DNA of 64,000 nt from Halobellus sp. Atlit-31R (GTDB taxonomy: Archaea; Halobacteriota; Halobacteria; Halobacteriales; Haloferacaceae): NCBI GenBank assembly GCA_003665935.1, contig QPLR01000002.1, forward strand, positions 310,001-374,000. Direction: 5' to 3'. Positions 40,806-50,389 of this stretch are shown in pieces; the first letter of the stretch is position 1, and each line of letters starts with the position of its first letter. The translations under genes were made by a program, and so were the position numbers. The notes below the pieces were generated by a model. The model searched no databases, was not told where the DNA came from, and saw only the letters and a list, made by a program, of their open reading frames with translations.

Positions 40806-41501
40806 TCAGCGCTCGGCGGCAGCGATGCCCTCGCCGGTGATCTCGAAGGTCGTGGATTCGCCGGCGGGCTTGGCGCGGTGTTTCTCCAGCGTCGCCCGCC
40901 GGTTCCCGCCGCGAAACCGCTCCAGTCGCAGGACGGCTCCCGTCCAGTGTTCAAGCGTGTGACCGCCGAGCGCTCGCGTGCGGTCGCTGTCGGGATCGGT
41001 GAACACCTGATTCGTGACGACGACCGCGAGGTCGTGTTTCCGCGCCAGCGAGAGCAGATGCGTCACCTGCCGGGCGACGCGCCGGAGCGATTCGCCGGCG
41101 TCGCCGTCGCCGGTTCGTTCGAGCCGGTAGAAGCCGGTGGCGCTGTCCAGGACGATCAATCCCGCGCGCTGTGCGAACTCGCTGGCGTCGCGGACGGCCT
41201 CCTCCTGCTCTTCGAAGTCGTGCGCCTCCGAGACGACGAGCCGCGAGGTGACGTCTTCGATCGACTGATCGTCGCCCGCGGCGGCCTCCGCGAGCTGCCG
41301 GAAGCGGTCGATCGACAGCCCTTCGGTGTCGATGTAGACGGCTGTCCCGCCCGCCGCGGCGACTTCGACGGCCGCCGAGAGCGCGACGTTCGTCTTCCCC
41401 GCGGCCGGCGGGCCGTAGAGCTGCGTGACGGTGCCGCGCTCGAAGCCGCCACCGAGGAGATCGTCGAGCGCGCGACAGCCCGTGGTGAGTGCGTCGGACA
41501 C
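40806..41501 (-). CDS. radB: DNA repair and recombination protein RadB
   Basis: 231 residues from GTG 41501 (the frame is open upstream but the conserved start SDALTTGCRALDDLLGGGFERG begins here). RecA-fold core with Walker A LYGPPAAGKTNVAL, Walker B AGLIVLDSATGFYRLE and VVVTNQVFTDPD. It is the short RadA paralogue without the N-terminal DNA-binding domain; in Haloferax it assists RadA in homologous recombination. A divergent RNase H-fold gene starts 146 bases away and shares the intergenic promoter region. Confidence 0.93.
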   Translation of the reverse strand: MSDALTTGCRALDDLLGGGFERGTVTQLYGPPAAGKTNVALSAAVEVAAAGGTAVYIDTEGLSIDRFRQLAEAAAGDDQSIEDVTSRLVVSEAHDFEEQEEAVRDASEFAQRAGLIVLDSATGFYRLERTGDGDAGESLRRVARQVTHLLSLARKHDLAVVVTNQVFTDPDSDRTRALGGHTLEHWTGAVLRLERFRGGNRRATLEKHRAKPAGESTTFEITGEGIAAAER

Positions 41502-41615
41502 GCGGGTCTCTCGGGCGGCTTCGGCGAAAAACTCCCCGGTCCCGTGCGGGAGTGCGGTCCGGTCCCGCGCCCACGGTGGCGACGCCGTCGTGTTCCGCCG
41601 TCGCGGGCACGACAG

Positions 41616-41623
41616 CTTAAATA
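41616..41623 (+). promoter_or_regulatory. TATA box for the RNase H-fold gene
   Basis: CTTAAATA is centred ~26 bases before position 41646, exactly the expected transcription start for a leaderless mRNA beginning at the GTG at 41647. It decides the start codon of that gene against longer upstream frames. Confidence 0.6.
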
Positions 41624-41646
41624 CTGTCACGCCGAACGATCGCGCA

Positions 41647-42456
41647 GTGATCGTCGTCGCAACCGACGACTTCGAGCTGTACCACGACGTCGTCGACGAA
41701 CTGCGGGACCGGGGGGTGACGTTCACCACCACAGAGCCGAGCGAGGAGCTCCCGGACCGCGCCCGCGTCGTGATCCGGTCGTCGGACGACACCGTCGACG
41801 TTCCCGCGGGCGTCGACTCCGTGGTCGCGACGCCGGACGAGGCCCGTCGCGCGGTCGAGGAGGCGATCTCGATTCTCCGCGGCGGTGGCGGGCGAACGAT
41901 CGTCGGCGTCGACCCCGGAACGCGGCCCGGGATCGCCGTCCTCCACGGCGACACGATCGTGTCCGCCTTTCAGGTCCCGCTCGCGGACGCCGTCGAGACG
42001 ATCCGCCGGGAGGTCGAGGACGCCCCCGATCCGCTGGTGCGCGTCGGCGACGGCGCGCGGCTGCAGGGCTCACAGTTGATCAACGACCTCGACGAGGTGA
42101 CCGTCGAACTCGTCGACGAGACCGGCACGACGCCGTATCTCGGGACCGGGGCGCGCGGAATGGGCGACGTCCTCGCGGCGGTCAACATCGCACGTCTTCC
42201 GGGCGAGGAGCGCGGTTCGCGCGAGATCGAGCCGACGGCGGGCGAACTCCAGCGGATCAAGGACCGCTCGCGGCGGCAGTCGACCGACGGCCGGACGATC
42301 GACGAGGGACTCGCCCGGCGCGTCGCCGCCGGCGACCTCACCGTCGACGAGGCGCTCGCGACGCATCGCGGACGCGGCGAGGACCGCGACGAGAGTGAAG
42401 AAGACGAAGCGCGGGCGGCGAGCGGCGACGGCGAGGTCGGCCCGACGAACGACTGA
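41647..42456 (+). CDS. Predicted RNase H-fold (RuvC-like) protein divergent from radB
   Basis: 269 residues from GTG 41647. The N-terminal ~75 residues form a small alpha/beta domain (IVVATDDFELYHDVVDELRDRG). Then GRTIVGVDPGTRPGIAVLHG, the first strand of a RuvC/YqgF-type RNase H fold with its catalytic-like Asp, and DPLVRVGDGARLQGSQLIND and TGARGMGDVLAAVNIARL. The C-terminus has a helix TIDEGLARRVAAGDLTVDEAL and an acidic tail. It may act on branched DNA with RadB; neighbourhood is the only support. As I recall such genes are adjacent to radB in several haloarchaea. Confidence 0.75.
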   Translation: MIVVATDDFELYHDVVDELRDRGVTFTTTEPSEELPDRARVVIRSSDDTVDVPAGVDSVVATPDEARRAVEEAISILRGGGGRTIVGVDPGTRPGIAVLHGDTIVSAFQVPLADAVETIRREVEDAPDPLVRVGDGARLQGSQLINDLDEVTVELVDETGTTPYLGTGARGMGDVLAAVNIARLPGEERGSREIEPTAGELQRIKDRSRRQSTDGRTIDEGLARRVAAGDLTVDEALATHRGRGEDRDESEEDEARAASGDGEVGPTND

Positions 42457-42533
42457 GGGCCGGCCAGTAGTCTGTATCTCCCGAACAGTGGCGCCTCCGC
42501 CTCACACCCGTCTCAGGCGACGGCGATCTCGAC

Positions 42534-43982
42534 CTACTCCGCGTCCCGAACGTCGCTCTCCGCCCGCCGCATCACTTCGCGGACGGGGAGGCCGGTCGCC
42601 TCCGCGACCGCGAGCGCGTCGTCGTACTCCGCGCTGTAGTCGTAGATCTCGCCGTCCGCGTCCGCGGCGATCTTGACGGCCACCTCGTGCGTCTCGTCCG
42701 CGACGTCGAGCGTCGCAGTCCGGAACTCCCGCGAGGCGACCCAGCGGTGGCCGGCCCCGTGCTCGCGGATCCCGAGCGTTCCGGTCTCGACCGCGAGGCG
42801 GTGAGCGACGCGCTCGACGTCCTCGGGCTTGACGATCACCTTGACGAGGTGCCCCGGCCGCGACTTCTTCATCGTCGCCGGCAGGACGCTCACGTCCCGC
42901 GCGCCGGCGTCCTGCAACGTCTCCTGGAGACTGCCGAGCAGCTCCGGCGCGGCGTCGTCGAGGTTCGTCTCCAGGACGGAGATCTCGTCGCGTGCCAGCC
43001 GGTTGCCGCCGTCGCCGACCAGCGCGCGCAGGACGTTCGGCCGGTCGGGGAAGTCGTAGCCGCCCGCGCCGTAGCCCGCGGCTGTGACGTCGAGCGTCGG
43101 CAGGGCGTCGACGCCGTCGGCGACGTGGGCGAGGATCGCCGCGCCCGTGGGCGTGAGCAGTTCCGCGTCGACCGGACCACCGCGCAGCGACCAGTCGGCG
43201 TCGGCGGCGATCTCGACGACCGCCGGGGCGGGGACGGGATATTCGCCGTGCGCCATCGACTGGGTGCCGCCGCCGGTCGCGAGCGGCGTCGTCACGACGC
43301 GGTCGACGTCGAGGTCGTCGAGCAGGAGCGCGACGCCGACGACGTCCGCGATGGCGTCGTCCGCGCCGACCTCGTGGAAGTGCGTCTCCTCGAGGTCGGT
43401 GTCGTGGACGGTCGACTCCGCGACGCCGAGCCGCCGGAAGACCGCCGTCGCGGTCGCCTCGACGTCCGCCGGGAGTCCCGTCGAGTCGACGAGGTCGACG
43501 ACTTCGGCGTACGTGCGGTGTGGGCCGTGGCCCTCCGCCGGCGTCGGGGACGAATCGTCGTGATCGTGCCCGTGTGAGTGGCTGTGGTCGTGGTCGTGGT
43601 CGTGTGAGTGGCTGTGGTCGTGGTCGTGGCCGTGTGAGTGGCTGTGGTCGTGGTCGTGCGAGTGGCTATGATCGTGTTCGTGGCCGTGGCCGTGGTTGTG
43701 ATCGTGGTCGTGTTCGTGCCCGTGCGAGTGGCTGTGGTCGTGCCCGTGCGAGTGGCTGTCGCCACCCTCCTCACCCGACCGCTCGCCGTCGTCCTCGTCG
43801 AGCAACACCCGGACCCGCGTCGCGGCGATCCCGTTCTTGTCGACGGTGTCGACCTCGTAGTGGACGTCGAGCGCGTCTTTGACGGGCGCGAGTGCTGCAG
43901 CGTCTGCACCGGCCGCCAAGAGCGCCCCGAGCAACATATCGCCGCTGGCACCCATCCGACCGTCGAAGGCGAGTGTTCGCAT
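42534..43982 (-). CDS. larC: LarC-like nickel insertion protein with long His-rich insert
   Basis: 482 residues from ATG 43982. Opens MRTLAFDGRMGASGDMLLGA, the DUF111/LarC signature, and continues with ETHFHEVGADDAIADVVG, LTPTGAAILAHVAD, NVLRALVGDG, TMKKSRPGHLVKVIVKP. LarC inserts nickel into the pincer cofactor (NPN) of lactate racemase-type enzymes. Between residues ~85 and 155 is a tract of His alternating with Asp, Ser, Gly and Glu (about 45 His), well beyond the usual size. It would bind Ni2+ or Zn2+. LarB, LarE and LarA are not in this window. Confidence 0.9.
   Translation of the reverse strand: MRTLAFDGRMGASGDMLLGALLAAGADAAALAPVKDALDVHYEVDTVDKNGIAATRVRVLLDEDDGERSGEEGGDSHSHGHDHSHSHGHEHDHDHNHGHGHEHDHSHSHDHDHSHSHGHDHDHSHSHDHDHDHSHSHGHDHDDSSPTPAEGHGPHRTYAEVVDLVDSTGLPADVEATATAVFRRLGVAESTVHDTDLEETHFHEVGADDAIADVVGVALLLDDLDVDRVVTTPLATGGGTQSMAHGEYPVPAPAVVEIAADADWSLRGGPVDAELLTPTGAAILAHVADGVDALPTLDVTAAGYGAGGYDFPDRPNVLRALVGDGGNRLARDEISVLETNLDDAAPELLGSLQETLQDAGARDVSVLPATMKKSRPGHLVKVIVKPEDVERVAHRLAVETGTLGIREHGAGHRWVASREFRTATLDVADETHEVAVKIAADADGEIYDYSAEYDDALAVAEATGLPVREVMRRAESDVRDAE
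43560..43765. repeat. His-codon repeat tract within larC
   Basis: Imperfect repeats of GTGGTCGTG/GTGTGAGTGGCT units (minus strand CAC/CAT codons with Gly, Asp, Ser) encode the His-rich segment. Copy-number slippage is likely between strains because the units are in frame. Several units are identical over 30 bases. Confidence 0.85.
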
Positions 43983-44120
43983 ACGAGAGCTCTCGCTGTC
44001 CGGCGGGAAAGACCCACGCATCGATGCCGCGGTCGGTAAGGATTTGTACCTTCGAGGCTAACATTGTCATATCGTGTCACGCACCGGATACGGACCCGGA
44101 ATCCGACGTATCGGGGAAGG

Positions 44121-44128
44121 ACTTAACC
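44121..44128 (+). promoter_or_regulatory. TATA-like box upstream of cdc48
   Basis: ACTTAACC at 44121-44128 in an otherwise GC-rich gap is a candidate box; a start ~26 bases later would leave a short leader of about 20 bases before the ATG at 44172. Confidence 0.45.
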
Positions 44129-44171
44129 GGAGCCGTGACCCACAGGCGGGACGTACCCCCGCGACCCAATC

Positions 44172-46397
44172 ATGAACGAAGTTCAACTCGAAGTGGCGAA
44201 GGCGTACCCGAACGACTCGGGCCGCGGCATCGCCCGTCTCGACCCGGACACGCTGCTCCATCTCAAGCTCTCTCCGGGCGACATCATCGAAATCGAGGGC
44301 GCTGAGACCACTGCGGCGAAGGTGTGGCGTGCGGACCGGCAGGACTGGAACACCGATACGGTCCGTATCGACGGCTTCACGCGACAGAACGCCGACGTGA
44401 GCATCGGCGAACGGGTGACGATCCGGAAAGCCGAAGAGACGAAAGCCGACAAGCTCGTGCTCGCGCCGCCGGAGGAGGCGAGCGTGCAGTTCGGCTCCGA
44501 CGCGGCCGGGATGGTCAAGCGGCAGATCCTCAAGCGTCCGGTCGTCGAGCGCGACATCGTCCCCGTGATGTCGTCGACGAACCACCCGTTTATGCGGTCG
44601 CCGGGCCAGGCGATCCCGCTCATCGCCGTCGAAACCGAGCCCGACGGCGTCTGTCTCGTGACCGAGGACACGGAGGTCGAGCTCCGCGAAGAGCCCATCT
44701 CGGGCTTCGAGAAGACCGGCGGCGGCATCACCTACGAGGACATCGGCGGGCTCCAAAGCGAGATCCAGCGCGTGCGGGAGATGGTCGAACTCCCGATGAA
44801 GCACCCCCAGATCTTCAAGAAACTCGGGATCGAGCCGCCGCAGGGTGTGCTGCTGCACGGGCCGCCCGGGACCGGGAAGACGCTGCTCGCGAAGGCCGTC
44901 GCCAACGAGACCTCCGCGAGCTTCTTCTCCATCGCGGGGCCGGAGATCATCTCGAAGTACTACGGCGAGTCCGAACAGCAGCTCCGGGAGATCTTCGAGG
45001 ACGCCACCGAGGAGTCGCCCTCGATCATCTTCATCGACGAGCTCGACTCCATCGCGCCCAAGCGCGAGGACGTGACCGGCGAGGTCGAGCGCCGCGTCGT
45101 CGCCCAACTCCTCACGATGATGGACGGGCTCGAAACCCGCGGACAGGTCATCGTCATCGCGGCGACGAACCGGGTCGACAGCGTCGATCCGGCGCTCCGT
45201 CGCCCCGGTCGGTTCGACCGCGAGATCGAGATCGGCGTCCCCGACGAGGTCGGCCGCAAGGAGATCCTCCAGATCCACACCCGCGGGATGCCGCTGTCGG
45301 ACGACGTCTCGCTCGATCACCTCGCCGACGAGACCCACGGCTTCGTCGGCGCGGACATCGAGTCGCTGACGAAGGAGGCGGCGATGAAGGCGCTGCGGCG
45401 CTACCTCCCCGAGATCGACCTCGACGAGGAGGATATCCCGCCGAGCCTCATCGACCGGATGATCGTCAAGCGCCAGGACTTCCAGGGCGCGCTCGCGGAC
45501 GTCGAACCCTCGGCGATGCGCGAGGTGCTCGTCGAGCTCCCGAAAGTCTCGTGGGACGACGTCGGCGGACTCGAAGAGCCGAAACAGACCGTCCAAGAGA
45601 GCGTCGAGTGGCCGCTGACCTCCGAAGACCGGTTCGATCGGATGGGGATCGATCCGCCGAAGGGCGTGCTGCTGTACGGGCCGCCCGGGACCGGCAAGAC
45701 GCTCATCGCGAAGGCCGTCGCAAACGAGACGAACGCGAACTTCATCTCCGTCCGGGGACCGCAACTGCTCTCGAAGTGGGTCGGCGAGTCCGAGAAGGCC
45801 ATCCGCCAGACGTTCCGGAAGGCCCGGCAGGTCAGCCCGACGATCATCTTCTTCGACGAGCTCGACAGCCTCGCGCCCAGCCGGGGCGGCGAGACCGGCA
45901 ACAACGTCTCCGAACGGGTCGTCAACCAGCTCCTGACCGAGCTCGACGGGCTCGAGGAGAACGGCAACGTGATGGTCATCGGCGCGACCAACCGTCCGGA
46001 TATGATCGATCCCGCGCTCATCCGCTCGGGACGGTTCGACCGGCTCGTGATGATCGGCCAGCCCGACGAGGAGGGCCGCGAGCAGATCCTCAAGATCCAC
46101 ACCCGCAACTCCCCGCTCGCGCCCGACGTGAGCCTGCGGGAGATCGCCGAGATCACCGACGGCTACGTCGGCTCCGATCTGGAGACGATCGGACGTGAGG
46201 CCGCCATCGAGGCGCTGCGTGAGGACAGCGAGGCCACGGAGATCGAGATGCGGCACTTCCGCAAGGCGATGGAGTCCGTGCGGCCGACGATCACCGACGA
46301 CCTGATGGACTACTACGAACAGATGCAGGAACAGTTCAAGGGCGGCGGTCGCGAGGGGTTCGGCGAGCGCCGCGACGGTCGGATCGGCTTCCAGTAG
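44172..46397 (+). CDS. Cdc48/p97-type AAA+ ATPase
   Basis: 741 residues. Double-psi barrel N-domain (~1-85: [22 protein letters not shown]), CDC48_2 domain (~100-175), D1 AAA (Walker [21 protein letters not shown] near 230, Walker [15 protein letters not shown] near 290), D2 AAA (Walker [21 protein letters not shown] near 503, Walker [15 protein letters not shown] near 560). It is a hexameric unfoldase that feeds proteins to the proteasome or frees them from complexes. Both ATPase domains look active. The C-terminus ([14 protein letters not shown]) is short and lacks the HbYX motif that some Cdc48 use to dock on the proteasome. Confidence 0.96.
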   Translation: MNEVQLEVAKAYPNDSGRGIARLDPDTLLHLKLSPGDIIEIEGAETTAAKVWRADRQDWNTDTVRIDGFTRQNADVSIGERVTIRKAEETKADKLVLAPPEEASVQFGSDAAGMVKRQILKRPVVERDIVPVMSSTNHPFMRSPGQAIPLIAVETEPDGVCLVTEDTEVELREEPISGFEKTGGGITYEDIGGLQSEIQRVREMVELPMKHPQIFKKLGIEPPQGVLLHGPPGTGKTLLAKAVANETSASFFSIAGPEIISKYYGESEQQLREIFEDATEESPSIIFIDELDSIAPKREDVTGEVERRVVAQLLTMMDGLETRGQVIVIAATNRVDSVDPALRRPGRFDREIEIGVPDEVGRKEILQIHTRGMPLSDDVSLDHLADETHGFVGADIESLTKEAAMKALRRYLPEIDLDEEDIPPSLIDRMIVKRQDFQGALADVEPSAMREVLVELPKVSWDDVGGLEEPKQTVQESVEWPLTSEDRFDRMGIDPPKGVLLYGPPGTGKTLIAKAVANETNANFISVRGPQLLSKWVGESEKAIRQTFRKARQVSPTIIFFDELDSLAPSRGGETGNNVSERVVNQLLTELDGLEENGNVMVIGATNRPDMIDPALIRSGRFDRLVMIGQPDEEGREQILKIHTRNSPLAPDVSLREIAEITDGYVGSDLETIGREAAIEALREDSEATEIEMRHFRKAMESVRPTITDDLMDYYEQMQEQFKGGGREGFGERRDGRIGFQ

Positions 46398-46455
46398 CGC
46401 TGTCGTCGGCTCCGTCGCCCCGGAGCACCGCCCGCACCCGCCGGCCGTGCCGGGG

Positions 46456-47649
46456 TCACTCCGACGAGACGAACTTTCGGAACCCCTGCAGGAACGGCCG
46501 TGGATCGTCCAGCGAGAAGAAATCGAAGTGCGGCTCCGTGAGACAGGACGCGACGACCGACCCGAGTTCGGAGTAGATCGCCGGCTTCTCGACGTTCGGC
46601 GAGTCGTCTCGGAGGAGACTCAGGAGGTACTTCGCCTCGCCGTACAACATGTGCGTCCCGACGCCGAGTTCGTAATCCGGATCGATTCGTTCGGCGTGCC
46701 CCGACGCCGTGAGCCAGTAGTGGTACGGGAAGTCGGCGCCTGCATAAACCGTCGACGGGAGCGACTGCCACATCCGGGGGTTGATCTCGAGTAGTTTGAA
46801 CTCTCCCGTCCGCGCGTCGCGAATGTACTCGATGCAGGCGAGACCGTGCCACTCGAGGCGGCCGAGGAGCTTCCGAGCGACCCGCTCCAGCGCTTCGATG
46901 TCGGTGGACCGGCGGTAGACGCCGCCGCCACCGATGTAGGAGTTACCCCGGATCTGTTCGTGCTGGAACGTCGAGAGCGGGTCGCCGTGGTTGTAGAGGG
47001 CGGCGAACATGTACTTCCCGTCGTTCGGAACGAACTCCTGCACGATCGGATCGTGTCCCATCGCCGCGCGGACCTCCTCGGCGTCCGGCGGGTCGCCGGG
47101 CGCGACGTGATCGATGCGATTGACCTCCGTGGGCTCTGCGGACGGGTGGCTGTCGAGATACGCGTCGGTCACCAGATTGTACCGCGATTTGATGAGTCGC
47201 GGACTGTCCCACGCGTCCACCTCGCTCAGGAGTTGCGTCTCCGGGATAGGGACGCCCGCCTCCGCGGCCGCGTCGAACAGCCGCCGGCGGTCGTGAACGA
47301 CTTCGAGCGCATCGAGCGTGGGGACGACGAGCGAGACGTGCGCTTCGAACTCCGATCGGTACTTCGAGAGGAGATACGCGTCCTCCTCTCGGCACGGGAT
47401 CACCGTCGCGACGTCCTCGCGTCCGGCGAGATCCAAGAGTGCGTCTCTGTACGCCGGAAAGTCATCTGTCGGAGCGGGGACCGTCACCCGCTCGGCGCAG
47501 TACTTCGATGCGAACTCGGGGACGGTCTCGTCTGCCGACGCGCAGACGGTGTCGATTCCCCGTCTCCCGAGTGACCGGACCACCTGATAGGAGCCAGAGG
47601 AAATCCCGGACGGGACGAGTGCCGACGCGTCCGTAGAGACGTGAGGCAT
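46456..47649 (-). CDS. ATP-grasp ligase (carboxylate-amine ligase type)
   Basis: 397 residues. N-terminal pre-ATP-grasp domain (SSGSYQVVRSLGRRGIDTVCAS), then ATP-grasp: RLIKSRYNLVTDAYLD, DPIVQEFVPNDGKYMFAALY, and the Mg2+ motif CIEYIRDARTGEFKLLEINPRMW. The residues FKLLEINPRMWQS are typical of haloarchaeal ATP-grasp proteins that join an amino acid or amine to a carboxylate, often in surface polymer or small peptide synthesis. The substrate is not known. Stands alone between cdc48 and uspA. Confidence 0.85.
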   Translation of the reverse strand: MPHVSTDASALVPSGISSGSYQVVRSLGRRGIDTVCASADETVPEFASKYCAERVTVPAPTDDFPAYRDALLDLAGREDVATVIPCREEDAYLLSKYRSEFEAHVSLVVPTLDALEVVHDRRRLFDAAAEAGVPIPETQLLSEVDAWDSPRLIKSRYNLVTDAYLDSHPSAEPTEVNRIDHVAPGDPPDAEEVRAAMGHDPIVQEFVPNDGKYMFAALYNHGDPLSTFQHEQIRGNSYIGGGGVYRRSTDIEALERVARKLLGRLEWHGLACIEYIRDARTGEFKLLEINPRMWQSLPSTVYAGADFPYHYWLTASGHAERIDPDYELGVGTHMLYGEAKYLLSLLRDDSPNVEKPAIYSELGSVVASCLTEPHFDFFSLDDPRPFLQGFRKFVSSE

Positions 47650-47762
47650 ACTCTCTGGAACGGGCTATCGATCCCATTGTTATGTTCCCCGTACGCGGGT
47701 ACAACGCCGCTACTGCGTGCGGGACTGCAGAGTCGTGCCGCGGGATCGCTACCGACCGCTCC

Positions 47763-48218
47763 TCATCTGACGATCGTCACGGGCACCGGTGAGCGACGGG
47801 CGACGTGTTCGGCGACGCTGCCGAGAACGAGTCGCGAGACGCCGCGCCGGCCGTGGCTGCCGACGACGACGTGGTCGACGTCGCGCTCGCGTGCCGTCTC
47901 GACAATCGTCGCCGCCGGGCGACCGACCTCGATTTGTGTGTCGACCGTGTGCGACGACGCCGCGTCTCCGCTGTCGGCCGCGCCCTCGGACGCGAGCAGC
48001 TCCCGACCGTCGGTGAGAACGTCTTCGGCCTCCGCTCTCGCTTTCTGATACCACTCCTCGGAGCCGCTCGGAAGGACGCCCGCACGGTAGCCCGCCTGCA
48101 CGGGGTTGATGACGTGCAAAAGCGTCACGCGGGCGTCGCTCCACTCGCCGGCGACGAAGCGGAGCGCGTGCCGCGACTGGGGCGAGCCGTCGAGCGGGAC
48201 GAGCACGTGCCTCGGCAT
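47763..48218 (-). CDS. Universal stress protein, UspA family
   Basis: 151 residues from ATG 48218 (internal; the frame extends to 48245). Opens MPRHVLVPLDGSPQSRHALRF; near the C-terminus IVVETARERDVDHVVVGSHGRRGVSRLVLGSVAEHV, where G-x2-G-x9-G-S is the ATP-binding type motif of USP. Small cytoplasmic dimer implicated in stress survival. An HerA gene is upstream, and the hairpin at 48312 may separate the transcripts. Confidence 0.9.
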   Translation of the reverse strand: MPRHVLVPLDGSPQSRHALRFVAGEWSDARVTLLHVINPVQAGYRAGVLPSGSEEWYQKARAEAEDVLTDGRELLASEGAADSGDAASSHTVDTQIEVGRPAATIVETARERDVDHVVVGSHGRRGVSRLVLGSVAEHVARRSPVPVTIVR

Positions 48219-48311
48219 ATCTGCGCGTAGCGTGCCAGAGTACAAAAAAGGGCTCCGCCTGGCCGCGGCCGCAGTCGCGACCGCAGCCGAATCTACAGAT
48301 AAGCAAGGCGA

Positions 48312-48338
48312 GTGCCTCGGGGCTTGCCCCCGAGGTAC
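48312..48338 (-). terminator. 11-bp hairpin immediately after herA; possible terminator or IS200/IS605-end relic
   Basis: GTGCCTCGGGG pairs with CCCCGAGGTAC (one G-T wobble) around a five-base CTTGC loop. It starts two bases beyond the herA stop codon. No strong U run follows on the herA strand, so as an intrinsic terminator it is atypical. The hairpin sequence looks like the ends of haloarchaeal IS1341/IS605-type elements and PATEs as I recall them, which also begin close to gene ends; no transposase is present. Confidence 0.45.
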
Positions 48339-48339
48339 T

Positions 48340-50253
48340 TCACTCCCCGTGGCGCGTGAGACAGACCGGCAGGCCGACGAGTTCGACCGGCTCGGAGTTG
48401 TCGGGTGAGTAGACGACGGCCTGCCCCTTCTCCATGTACGGGACCTTGTCTTCGAGTTCCGGTGGAATATTGACGCTCTTGATCGCGTCCTCGTCGCCGA
48501 GATTGAGTACGAGCCGCGTGTTGATCTGCTTGAACACGGATTCGGCGACGTCCTGTGGGTCCTGCGTCACCAAGAAGAGGCCAAGCCGCTCTTTGCGCCC
48601 CTGTTTGGCGGCCTCGGTGAACTTCGAGATGACCTTCCGCGCCTGGACGGTGTCGGCGTCCGCGAGGAAGTTGTGCGCCTCGTCCATCCCGAGCAAGAGC
48701 GGTGTCCGCTTGATCCGCTCGGAGTCCGGCGCGTTCGAGAGTTTGTCGTCGATCAGCAGGCTGGAGACCGCGAGGACGAACAGCTCCTTCGCGCGGGTGG
48801 TCGAGAGGTGATACGTCGGGATCACGGTGAGCCCGCCCGGACGGACGAGCTGGTGATCGAGTTCCGTGATCGGCCGCGCAGACTGGTCGAAGACGCCGCT
48901 CGGGACGCCGTGGACGCGCCGCTTGACCGCGTCGAACGTCGACTCGTGGACGCGCCCGGACTCGTCGAGCTGTTCGCGCAGCGCGGGGTCGTCGAGGAAC
49001 GTCTTGAACTCCGCGTACGTGCCGCCGTTGCCGTACTCGCGGAAGAACCGATCGAGGAGGTGTCTGAGCGCGGGATACTGGTTCTCGTTGAGGCTGCTAC
49101 CCGCGACGAGCCAGGGTCGATCGCGCGCCATCGAGAACGGGATGGTGAACTCGAGCTGTTCGGCGCGGTGGTTGTCGCCGCCGTAGGGGACGCCGTCCTC
49201 CTTCGGCACGAGCGCGAGCGTGTCGCCGTGGCCGCCGTGGACGATTCCCTCGCGCTCGTAACGGCGGGCCGTCGTCTCGTCCATCGACGGGTTGTCGTCG
49301 TGCATCTGTGCGTACTCGTCCTGCGGGTCGAACTGGACGACGGCGAGCCGCGCCGACCGCCCGTCGTCCATCTCGTAGGTCCGATCGGCGGCGAGCAGTT
49401 GCCGCAGGACGTTCTTCGTCGCGTGGGTCTTCCCCGAGCCGGTGCCGCCGGCGACGAGCGTGTGTCTGAAGATCAGCGGGTCGCCGTGGTCGTAGTCGTC
49501 CCGGAGCCGGTAGTCGATCGTCGGCGGCCGCGCCGCCGTGCGGACCTTCTCGCCGCCGACCGAGAGGTGCCCGAGGAAGATGCCGTCGCCGGGGATCTTC
49601 AGCCCGGTCTTGATCTGCTCGGGGTCGGTCGCCTCCGTGACGACCGCCCCTGGCTTCGGCACGCGGTCGACCATCCGGCGCTTGAGCGCGTCCTCGTCGG
49701 CGTCGGCGTCGCCGTCCTCGAAGAGCACCGCCAGGGGGTCGAGCCCGGCGACGAACTTGTAGTCGCGCTCCTCGAAGCCGTCGCGGCGCATCGCCCGCCG
49801 CGCGTGAATCTCTGTGGCGTCGTCGGTCTGAAACTCCTGTGCGTACTCTAAGGCCGTGATCCGCGAGAACAGCAGTTCGTCGTCCGGGTACGGGACGAGG
49901 AGGTACTTCCCGAGCCGGACGGTGTCGCGGTTGCCCGTGGTGACGTACGCCCGCAGCGTCGTGTCGTCGCCGTCCTCGGCGACCCGGAGGCCCTGTGAGA
50001 CGGCGATTGCGCCGATCCCGCGGTCCCGGCCCGCTGGCGACGCGTCGTACTGCTCGAAGTCGACGTCGGCGTCGCCCGCATCACCGGCTCCCGCTGTCGA
50101 CTCTGCGTCGGTATCGGCCGACGCTGTCGACGTCGGCGGCACCTCTCCCCGGTCGTCTGCCGACGATCCTCCGTCGCCCGTCGTCGATCGGTTGCCACCG
50201 TCTCCTCCTGTAGCGCCGTCGTCCGCGCCGGGTTCGAAGTCGCCGAGATCCAT
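48340..50253 (-). CDS. herA: HerA-like DNA helicase/translocase ATPase
   Basis: 637 residues from ATG 50253. A Ser/Thr/Asp/Gly-rich N-terminal region (~1-85) precedes the HAS-barrel-like domain (GLRVAEDGDDTTLRAYVTTG) and the HerA ATPase core: Walker A VAGGTGSGKTHATKN (Lys ~275), Walker B PLLLGMDEAHNFLADAD, and GLFLVTQDPQDVAESVFKQIN. HerA with NurA resects DNA ends for recombination with Mre11-Rad50. NurA is encoded 500 bases upstream in the same direction, with an opposing gene between. The N-terminal extension is longer than in thermophile HerA. Start choice: the given ATG begins MDLGDFEPGADDG. Confidence 0.92.
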   Translation of the reverse strand: MDLGDFEPGADDGATGGDGGNRSTTGDGGSSADDRGEVPPTSTASADTDAESTAGAGDAGDADVDFEQYDASPAGRDRGIGAIAVSQGLRVAEDGDDTTLRAYVTTGNRDTVRLGKYLLVPYPDDELLFSRITALEYAQEFQTDDATEIHARRAMRRDGFEERDYKFVAGLDPLAVLFEDGDADADEDALKRRMVDRVPKPGAVVTEATDPEQIKTGLKIPGDGIFLGHLSVGGEKVRTAARPPTIDYRLRDDYDHGDPLIFRHTLVAGGTGSGKTHATKNVLRQLLAADRTYEMDDGRSARLAVVQFDPQDEYAQMHDDNPSMDETTARRYEREGIVHGGHGDTLALVPKEDGVPYGGDNHRAEQLEFTIPFSMARDRPWLVAGSSLNENQYPALRHLLDRFFREYGNGGTYAEFKTFLDDPALREQLDESGRVHESTFDAVKRRVHGVPSGVFDQSARPITELDHQLVRPGGLTVIPTYHLSTTRAKELFVLAVSSLLIDDKLSNAPDSERIKRTPLLLGMDEAHNFLADADTVQARKVISKFTEAAKQGRKERLGLFLVTQDPQDVAESVFKQINTRLVLNLGDEDAIKSVNIPPELEDKVPYMEKGQAVVYSPDNSEPVELVGLPVCLTRHGE

Positions 50254-50389
50254 ACGTCTCCTGAGTGCGCCGGCCACGACTAAAACATCTCGCCCGACGG
50301 GAGCGCCTCAGTGACGTCCGGAGCGGTCAGACGCCCGTCGGCGGCTCGTCTGCCGGGCCGCTTTTCCCCGCTGGGAGCCAAAGTGAGGT

